Assembly: GCA_934569195.1 (NCBI GenBank)
Contig: CAKTKB010000044.1
Coordinates: 1-10,589, forward strand
Source of the DNA: an uncultured Oscillospiraceae bacterium
GTDB taxonomy: Bacteria > Bacillota > Clostridia > Oscillospirales > Oscillospiraceae
DNA length: 10,589 nucleotides
Direction: 5' to 3'
This document shows, one piece after another, positions 5,899 through 10,589 of the stretch. The notes under the pieces are model-generated. The model saw only the letters and a list, made by a program, of their open reading frames with translations. It had not been told where the DNA came from and made no database searches. The first letter of the stretch is position 1. Every line of letters begins with the position of its first letter. The translations under genes were made by a program, and so were the position numbers.

Positions 5899-6374
5899 TC
5901 GTACTGCAATTGCTGCTTTATTGCCTGCTGTTCACCGCAATGGTAAAAATCTCCGTGATCGGCGGCGCGGTCAATGGCCTATACTTTTACCCCAAGGCGG
6001 TGCAGGACCGGGCCATCGAGTTGGGGCTGATTGACCGCAATACCATGAACCGGAAACGGAAGCACTTTATGATTTCGTTTTATATCGTGATGCTTGCCGC
6101 GCTTGTGCTGATCATCGGCGTATGGAATAGGCTTTCCGGCTTTGGCGAGGCTTACTGGCAGGCGCTGCTGTTTCTTGAGGTCATGAATGTCTACGACGGC
6201 TTTGTGATCGACAAGCTGTGGGTCGGGCACAGTCGGTTTTGGGTACTGCCGGGGCTTGAAGAGATGCCGTTCGTGCAGACCTGGGGGCAGGTGCTGAAAA
6301 AGAGAAGCGTGCTGGCGCTGATTTGGGTCGCGGGAGCGGCAATCGTCGGCGGTATTGTCGTTTTCATTTTTTAA
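5895..6374 (+). CDS. Uncharacterised membrane protein, paralogue of the gene at 4878
   Basis: This 159-residue protein has about four membrane segments (residues 2-25, about 58-77, about 87-106, and 138-158). It shares YPKAVQDR (32-39) and VYDGFVIDKLW (99-109) with the protein at 4878-5372 in equivalent positions, followed by a loop with aromatic and proline residues. Function is unknown. ATG at 5895 overlaps the DUF2812-like stop by 4 bases, with AGGAGG (5881-5886) 8 bases upstream. It is the last gene of the cassette; a convergent hairpin lies about 120 bases downstream. The two paralogues have diverged strongly outside the motifs, as expected for an old duplication whose copies became distinct subunits. 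Confidence 0.82.
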   Translation: MIVLQLLLYCLLFTAMVKISVIGGAVNGLYFYPKAVQDRAIELGLIDRNTMNRKRKHFMISFYIVMLAALVLIIGVWNRLSGFGEAYWQALLFLEVMNVYDGFVIDKLWVGHSRFWVLPGLEEMPFVQTWGQVLKKRSVLALIWVAGAAIVGGIVVFIF

Positions 6375-6380
6375 TAGGAG

Positions 6381-6422
6381 ATGCTGCTGGGCAACTTCAC
6401 CATGATCGTCGGCAGAAAATAA
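6381..6422 (+). other. Very short frame after the cassette, possible gene remnant
   Basis: An AGGAG (6376-6380) is followed directly by ATG and a 13-codon frame (MLLGNFTMIVGRK) ending in TAA at 6420-6422. The ribosome binding site touches the start codon, which is too close for efficient use. The peptide reads like the end of a larger protein, so a decayed gene tail is possible, but I cannot name one. The rest of 6423-6493 shows nothing beyond a small GGCC-ATT-GGCC palindrome at 6423-6433. Confidence 0.2.
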
Positions 6423-6493
6423 GGCCATTGGCCGATTGCTGCTACTACCGGTACTTACGCACAAAGATTGGGAGCGGATATCCCGCATAATCA

Positions 6494-6539
6494 AACAGCA
6501 AGCCCGTATCGATCGTCTGACCGGTACGGGCTTGCTGTT
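6494..6539. terminator. Long convergent hairpin between the cassette and the ECF operon
   Basis: Perfect 15-bp arms (6494-6508 and 6525-6539) extend by three more pairs, one of them G-T, around a 10-base loop at 6512-6521. The hairpin lies between the ends of two converging operons, so a shared terminator is likely. The U-tract is poor on both strands (GTTAGG on plus, GTTTGATTAT on minus), which lowers confidence in simple intrinsic termination; it may mainly protect 3' ends. A short extra inverted repeat (6550-6555 with 6569-6574) and an A6 run at 6584-6589, which is U6 on the minus strand, lie between it and the ECF ATPase gene. Confidence 0.55.
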
Positions 6540-6608
6540 AGGAAGCCTTGAGAGCAAATTGGATTAAAGCTCTCTGTATGATAAAAAACACCTCTGTGCG
6601 GCAGCCAA

Positions 6609-7997
6609 TCAACCGAGCCTTCCAATCTGAATATAGCCGTTGCAGGCACGGTTCAGAAATTCATAATCGTGGGTGACGACAAACAGAATATAGCCTTGCT
6701 GTGCCAATTGCTTCATCCATTCAGTGACCTGGCACATATGGCGGAAGTCCAGTCCGCTGGTCGGCTCATCGAAAATCAAAAGCTTCTTTTTGCCCAGGAT
6801 TGCCTGACAGATGGCAAGCCGCTGCCGCTGACCGCCCGACAGGGTAAGCGGATGCCGGTCGATGCAGTCCAGCAGGTCAAAGCTGCTCAGCAGCTCCTTG
6901 ATCTCCTGATCGGTGGCATTGGGATTGGCCGACAGGCACTCGTTTTTCACACTGTCCGAAAAGAGCTGATGGTTGACATCCTGCATCACCATACCGAACT
7001 GCTTGGTTCTTGCCCTGCGGGGGAGCTTCCTGCCGCGGAAAATCACTTCTCCGCCGGCAGCCGGTAAAAGGCCGCATAGCGTATTGCAGAACGTGGATTT
7101 TCCGATTCCGTTTCTGCCCACGATCCCGATGATGTCTCCGTCGCCGGCGGAAAGGGAGAGGCCGTTGAAGATAATTCGCTTTTTTCGCTTCACGGAGAGA
7201 TTATGCACCGCAAGGGAATCATCCGGCCGGATGAACGTGCGCTCGGGGATGCGGATTTCTTCGGCACGGATGCTCCGCAGCCCCATGGCGGTCCGTTCCT
7301 GTTCGGAAAGACCGGCAAATTCCGCCGCCGTGAATTCTCTTTCAATTCGCCCGGCTCTCAGGTAAACGATTCGATCGGCAAGCCCATACAGATAGGACAG
7401 CCGGTGCTCGGCAATCAGCACGGTATGTCCGCTCTTTTTGACGGCTTCCAGAATTCTGCGCAGCTTTTCCATGGCCGCATGGTCCAAATTTGCCGACGGC
7501 TCATCGAGGACATAAACCTGCGGATTCATAGCATATACCGAGGCAAAGGCGAGCAGCTGCTTTTCGCCGCCGGACAGGGAAAAAACGCTTCTGTCCGCCA
7601 GATTCTCGATTCCCAGATCGGCTATGGTTTTCGCCACCCTTTTGTGCATGGAATCCCAGTCTGCGCCGATGTTCTCCAGCCCGAAGGCGATTTCGGCGGA
7701 AGCGTCGGTGTTAAAAAACTGCGTTTTCGGATTCTGAAAGACCGAACCCACCGATTCGGCGATTTTGTACATGGGCGATGCAGCGATGTTCAGGCCCTCG
7801 ACCGTAACGGAGCCATCCACCTTGACACCCTTGACGAAGTGGGGAATCAGCCCGTTTATCAGGCGCGTCAGCGTCGTTTTGCCGCAGCCGCTCTCTCCGC
7901 AAAGAAGAACAAACTCTCCGTCGTTTACCGTCAGATGGATATTGTCCAGAATTTTTTTGCTCTGAATTGTGGCGCTTACATTTTGGAATTGGATCAT
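6609..7997 (-). CDS. ECF transporter ATPase with two fused nucleotide-binding domains (EcfA1-A2 type)
   Basis: This 462-residue cytoplasmic protein joins two complete ABC ATPase domains and powers the ECF importer. In domain 1, Walker A is GESGCGKT (34-41), the Q-loop is Q88, the signature is LSGGEKQ (141-147), Walker B is VYVLDEP (161-167) and the H-loop is H198. In domain 2, Walker A is GRNGIGKST (294-302), the Q-loop is Q339, the signature is LSGGQRQ (386-392), Walker B is LLIFDEP (406-412) and the H-loop is H443. All catalytic residues are intact in both halves, so both sites should hydrolyse ATP. I start at ATG 7995-7997, which overlaps the EcfT stop as ATGA, and which puts the usual first strand (IQFQNVSATI) at the N-terminus. 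The longer frame to 8060 would run inside EcfT. It is the last gene of the operon. Fused EcfA proteins are typical for MptD-type ECF loci. Confidence 0.93.
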   Translation of the reverse strand: MIQFQNVSATIQSKKILDNIHLTVNDGEFVLLCGESGCGKTTLTRLINGLIPHFVKGVKVDGSVTVEGLNIAASPMYKIAESVGSVFQNPKTQFFNTDASAEIAFGLENIGADWDSMHKRVAKTIADLGIENLADRSVFSLSGGEKQLLAFASVYAMNPQVYVLDEPSANLDHAAMEKLRRILEAVKKSGHTVLIAEHRLSYLYGLADRIVYLRAGRIEREFTAAEFAGLSEQERTAMGLRSIRAEEIRIPERTFIRPDDSLAVHNLSVKRKKRIIFNGLSLSAGDGDIIGIVGRNGIGKSTFCNTLCGLLPAAGGEVIFRGRKLPRRARTKQFGMVMQDVNHQLFSDSVKNECLSANPNATDQEIKELLSSFDLLDCIDRHPLTLSGGQRQRLAICQAILGKKKLLIFDEPTSGLDFRHMCQVTEWMKQLAQQGYILFVVTHDYEFLNRACNGYIQIGRLG

Positions 7998-8674
7998 ATC
8001 CGATACCCCATCCATACGGTCACGGCCGTGCAAGCCGTCGCCAGAGCCATGACAATCCAATCGGAGGCGGTGATGCGGAGCCGGACATAGCTTGTCTTTT
8101 TGCAGGGATTTTCAATGCCCCTTACCACCGCTGCCGCGGCAATTTCGTCCGAAGTGTTGACTGCCGACATCATGATCGGCACGGCCGTGGACTCCAGCCT
8201 TTCGGATAGAGGGATATTTTGCAGCTTTGCCGCCGCCCAGACATGCCCAAACTCCTCCTTAATCGCCGGGAAATACCGGAGCGTGGTGGAGATGGCGGTG
8301 ATAAAGCCCTGGGGCAGGTGCAAAGCCCGCATAGCGGCAATCATTTTTTGCATGGAAGCGTTGCGCACCAGCAGAATTCCGGCCAAAATGCAGGGCATCA
8401 TGCGCAGCGTGTAGTTGATGACCACGGGAAAGACCATGTTGATCAGGCGGGGGCACAGCGGGAAAACAAATTTCAGCAGCAGACGGAAAGCGACGATCAG
8501 CGCTGCGCCCTTCCAGGCGGCCGCATACTGCCGGTACAGCAAAAGAAGCAGCAGCAACATACCGGATATAACAATGCCCTGCCACGCGTGCTTTTCGCAG
8601 AACATGCCGATATTGGCGAGCAGCAGCAGCCAGATACCCGCTCTCGGGTCAAGGGCGCTGATTTGCCTTGTCAT
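7994..8674 (-). CDS. ecfT: ECF transporter transmembrane component EcfT
   Basis: This 226-residue membrane protein couples the ATPase to the substrate-binding S component. It has the N-terminal ALDPRAGIW (7-15), comparable with the LDPRTK-type start of EcfT proteins, four to five hydrophobic helices, and a C-terminal cytoplasmic helical part. Of the two short coupling motifs that contact EcfA (A-R-G in classic members), the second is present as V-R-G (184-186, AAVVRGIE). The first appears altered to A-K-L (149-151, WAAAKLQNI). A last hydrophobic helix (205-223) closes the protein. ATG at 8672-8674 overlaps the S-component stop as ATGA. The frame extends to 8902 only as a shadow of the S gene. 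The family call rests on pattern and context between S and A genes and is reliable. The substrate depends on the S component. Confidence 0.88.
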   Translation of the reverse strand: MTRQISALDPRAGIWLLLLANIGMFCEKHAWQGIVISGMLLLLLLLYRQYAAAWKGAALIVAFRLLLKFVFPLCPRLINMVFPVVINYTLRMMPCILAGILLVRNASMQKMIAAMRALHLPQGFITAISTTLRYFPAIKEEFGHVWAAAKLQNIPLSERLESTAVPIMMSAVNTSDEIAAAAVVRGIENPCKKTSYVRLRITASDWIVMALATACTAVTVWMGYRI

Positions 8675-9267
8675 ACAATGCCCGCCTTGCGGAAGTGCTT
8701 GCGGAACAGTCCCCTTGCAATCAAGGCTCCAATCGCGCCGCCGACAATCGGGGAAATGCACAGGGCAATCAGCATCGGTACGGATATCAGTCCGGAAAGG
8801 GACTGGACATACTCGGCGGACATACCGTTTTGCTGAATCTGGGTTAAGAAGCTGTCTTTGTATACCCAGATGGCAAGGGGGGACCCCAGCATACCGTAGC
8901 AAAAGAGGATAAACGAAATCGCCATATGGATGAAACGGTTATCGTACTTCGTGATTGCCCGATATACCTCCGACAAAATGCAGGCGACGGCAAAGGTGAT
9001 GAGCAGCAGCACGGTAAACTGCCCCGTCACAAAATAGAGAATGGCGGTGATCAGGCCCATGATGAGAATAGCGCCGGGCTTTTGCACCTTCGATTCCATC
9101 AGCATAAACGGAATGCCGGTGAGAATTCCGGCAACGCCCGGAAGCAGCAGCCAGAGCACCGGCACAAATCCGGTGATCATGGCCGCAAGATTCAGGATAA
9201 AATACAGGGCGGAAAAAATGCCGATGGTGATCAGGTCTCTGCCTTTTAATCTTTTTGTTTCATGCAT
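8671..9267 (-). CDS. ECF transporter substrate-binding S component, MptD/Trep_Strep-like
   Basis: This 198-residue, nearly all-hydrophobic protein has about six membrane helices after a short basic N-terminus (KRLKGRDLITIGIFSALYF). The helices include a glycine- and proline-rich pair (LLLPGVAGILTGIPFMLM) and a last one reading ISPIVGGAIGALIARG. This pattern and its place before EcfT and a fused EcfA fit the MptD/Trep_Strep family of putative S components, whose substrate has not been settled as far as I know. ATG at 9265-9267 has AGGAG 8 bases upstream on the coding strand, and the gene begins 15 bases after the stop of the exporter-fold ABC gene. The stop overlaps the EcfT start. The assignment comes from sequence pattern without a search; another S-component subfamily remains possible. 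Confidence 0.82.
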   Translation of the reverse strand: MHETKRLKGRDLITIGIFSALYFILNLAAMITGFVPVLWLLLPGVAGILTGIPFMLMESKVQKPGAILIMGLITAILYFVTGQFTVLLLITFAVACILSEVYRAITKYDNRFIHMAISFILFCYGMLGSPLAIWVYKDSFLTQIQQNGMSAEYVQSLSGLISVPMLIALCISPIVGGAIGALIARGLFRKHFRKAGIV

Positions 9268-9282
9268 GATGATTTCTCCTTT

Positions 9283-10589
9283 TTATTCCGCAAGGTTCCA
9301 GCCTTCCGATTTCTTTCGGATGTCAATGAATTCTTTGTATTTTCCGGGGACAGACGCCAGCTGGGCGTGGGTTCCCTGCTGCACAAGCCGGCCGTCGTCC
9401 AAAACCAGAATCTGGTCTGCCTGTTCGATGGTCGCCAGCCGGTGGGCGATGGTAATCACGGTCTTGCCCCGGGTCAGCTCGGAGAGCGCCTGCTGAATCA
9501 GGTGCTCGTTTTCGGGGTCGATGCTGGCGGTCGCCTCGTCCAGGATGATGATGGGGGCATTTTTCAGAATGGCGCGGGCAATGGAAACGCGCTGCTTTTC
9601 GCCGCCGGACAGCGTGCCGCCGCCCTCGCCGATGACCGTGTCATACCCCTGGGGAAGCGCCATGATGAAGTCATGGCAGCGGGCCTTTTTTGCCGCCGCG
9701 ATCATTTCCGCCTCGGTGGCATCGGGCCTGCCGAACAGAATATTGGCGCGAACGGTGTCGTGGAACAGGTAGACATTCTGGAACACCATAGAAATGTTTT
9801 TCAGCAGGCTGTCGCAGGTGAACTCCCGGAGATCATGTCCACCCACGGTGATGCTGCCCGCCTGCGGGTCATAAAAGCGGGCGATCAGGCTGCAAATGGT
9901 GGTTTTGCCCGAGCCGGACGGGCCGACGATGGCGGTAGCGCTTTTTTTGGGGATTTGGAAGCTGACATTTTTCAGGACCGTCCGGGAATCGTAACCGAAG
10001 CTGACATTTTTGAATGCGATGTCATAGCGGTCAAGCGTCACATCCTTGCCGTCCGCGTCGATGTAATGGTGCGCCCGCAGCGCGTCAAGCTGGTTCATGG
10101 CATCGTCGATCACGCCGAGGGTATGGGCGCTGTCGCTGATCGGCTCCAGTCCGGCAAAAATGCTGAGGGAGAAGAACACGAACATCAGCATCATGGAAAA
10201 ATCCATTGAGCCGTGCAGGCACTGTAGTGCTGCCGCCAGGGCCAGCCCCACCGAACCGCATTTGAGCGCCAGCAGGTGTCCGGCATTGGCAGGAAGGTAG
10301 CCCCATTCAATTTTCAGGTGAATTTTTTTGCTGTCATGGGCGGCCTTTGCCACCGATTCCATGGCAGCGCCGGATTTTCCGAAGGATTTCACCACAGCAA
10401 GCCCCCGGGCGTATTCGATCACTGCGCCGGTGAGGTCACGGTTCGCCTGGGCCTCCACCGGGGCGTTGACACGGCTGAAATGAGAAATGATGAACAGGCA
10501 ACCAAGGGAAAGCAGCGTAGCTGCCAACGCGATCAGCGCCGTAACGGGGCTGCAAATTGCAAGCGCAGCAAAGACGACAGCAAAGTTCA
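9283..10589 (-). CDS. Exporter-fold ABC transporter (membrane domain plus ATPase), 5' end outside window
   Basis: The last 434 residues of an ABC half-transporter are visible; the frame is open to the window edge, so the start and first membrane helices are missing. The TTG at 10525-10527 is an internal leucine codon, not a start. The visible membrane part ends near GLEPISDSAHTLGVIDDAMNQLDAL. The ATPase then shows Walker A GPSGSGKTT (9898-9924), Q-loop MVFQNVYLF, signature LSGGEKQRVSIARA, Walker B IIILDEATAS and H-loop IAHRLA; all catalytic residues are present. The motif order and the DEATASIDPENE ending match the YbtP/YbtQ, IrtA/IrtB group, whose characterised members import siderophores despite the exporter fold. 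It is co-transcribed with the ECF genes (15-base gap to the S component). Such proteins work as pairs, so a partner gene probably lies just beyond 10589. Confidence 0.9.
   Translation of the reverse strand, partial: NFAVVFAALAICSPVTALIALAATLLSLGCLFIISHFSRVNAPVEAQANRDLTGAVIEYARGLAVVKSFGKSGAAMESVAKAAHDSKKIHLKIEWGYLPANAGHLLALKCGSVGLALAAALQCLHGSMDFSMMLMFVFFSLSIFAGLEPISDSAHTLGVIDDAMNQLDALRAHHYIDADGKDVTLDRYDIAFKNVSFGYDSRTVLKNVSFQIPKKSATAIVGPSGSGKTTICSLIARFYDPQAGSITVGGHDLREFTCDSLLKNISMVFQNVYLFHDTVRANILFGRPDATEAEMIAAAKKARCHDFIMALPQGYDTVIGEGGGTLSGGEKQRVSIARAILKNAPIIILDEATASIDPENEHLIQQALSELTRGKTVITIAHRLATIEQADQILVLDDGRLVQQGTHAQLASVPGKYKEFIDIRKKSEGWNLAE

Noticed and set aside
6448..6461. A third copy of a CCGG-ACTTACGCA-like string resembling the MATE leader repeats
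   Set aside because: The exact shared part is only 9 bases and an extra base interrupts it; such short repeats are expected by chance in 10 kb, and there is no hairpin around it.
9262..10209. Plus-strand frame of 315 codons opposite the ABC transporter
   Set aside because: It is antisense to a clear ABC ATPase with every motif in place; the long open frame reflects GC-rich codon use, not a gene.

Overview
The window looks like a moderately GC-rich Firmicute chromosome, most likely a gut-type clostridium (Oscillospiraceae/Ruminococcaceae-like). This is inferred from the strong AGGAG-type ribosome binding sites, the tightly packed operons with ATGA stop/start overlaps, the TTGAAA/TATAAT-type promoters, and the gene content (Trep_Strep/MptD-type ECF module, MepA-like MATE pump, DUF2812-like protein). 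No rRNA, tRNA, CRISPR array or insertion sequence is visible.

Layout. (1) 31-2018, plus strand: a 14-TM-type polysaccharide flippase and, starting 3 bases after it with a TTG codon, a PAP2 lipid phosphatase. This is a plausible cell-envelope glycan pair: translocation of a lipid-linked glycan and recycling of the lipid carrier. (2) 2043-2078: a bidirectional terminator. (3) 2143-3576, minus strand: a MATE drug/cation efflux pump. (4) 3577-4194: a 618-base divergent control region. On the minus strand it holds a near-consensus promoter followed by a roughly 180-base leader with two long terminator-like hairpins and tiny overlapping reading frames. On the plus strand it holds an extended -10 promoter followed by a roughly 240-base leader with its own terminator-like hairpin. 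(5) 4195-6374, plus strand: a four-gene cassette of a SAM methyltransferase, a membrane protein, a DUF2812-like membrane protein and a second membrane protein that is a paralogue of the first. Two of its three junctions are ATGA overlaps. (6) 6375-6608: a convergent intergenic region with a long hairpin. (7) 6609-10589, minus strand: an operon read leftwards, with an exporter-fold ABC transporter (5' end cut by the window), an MptD-type ECF substrate-binding membrane component, EcfT and a two-domain EcfA ATPase.

How they fit. The ECF module is complete in the window (S, T and fused A1-A2) and is co-transcribed with an exporter-fold ABC half-transporter. By analogy with YbtPQ/IrtAB-like importers, I infer uptake of a metal chelate, porphyrin or similar small nutrient. 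The most distinctive signal is the MATE leader, which looks like a two-stage transcription attenuator with a mini-ORF whose stop codon lies inside the terminator stem. The second is the uncharacterised methyltransferase/paralogous membrane-protein cassette.
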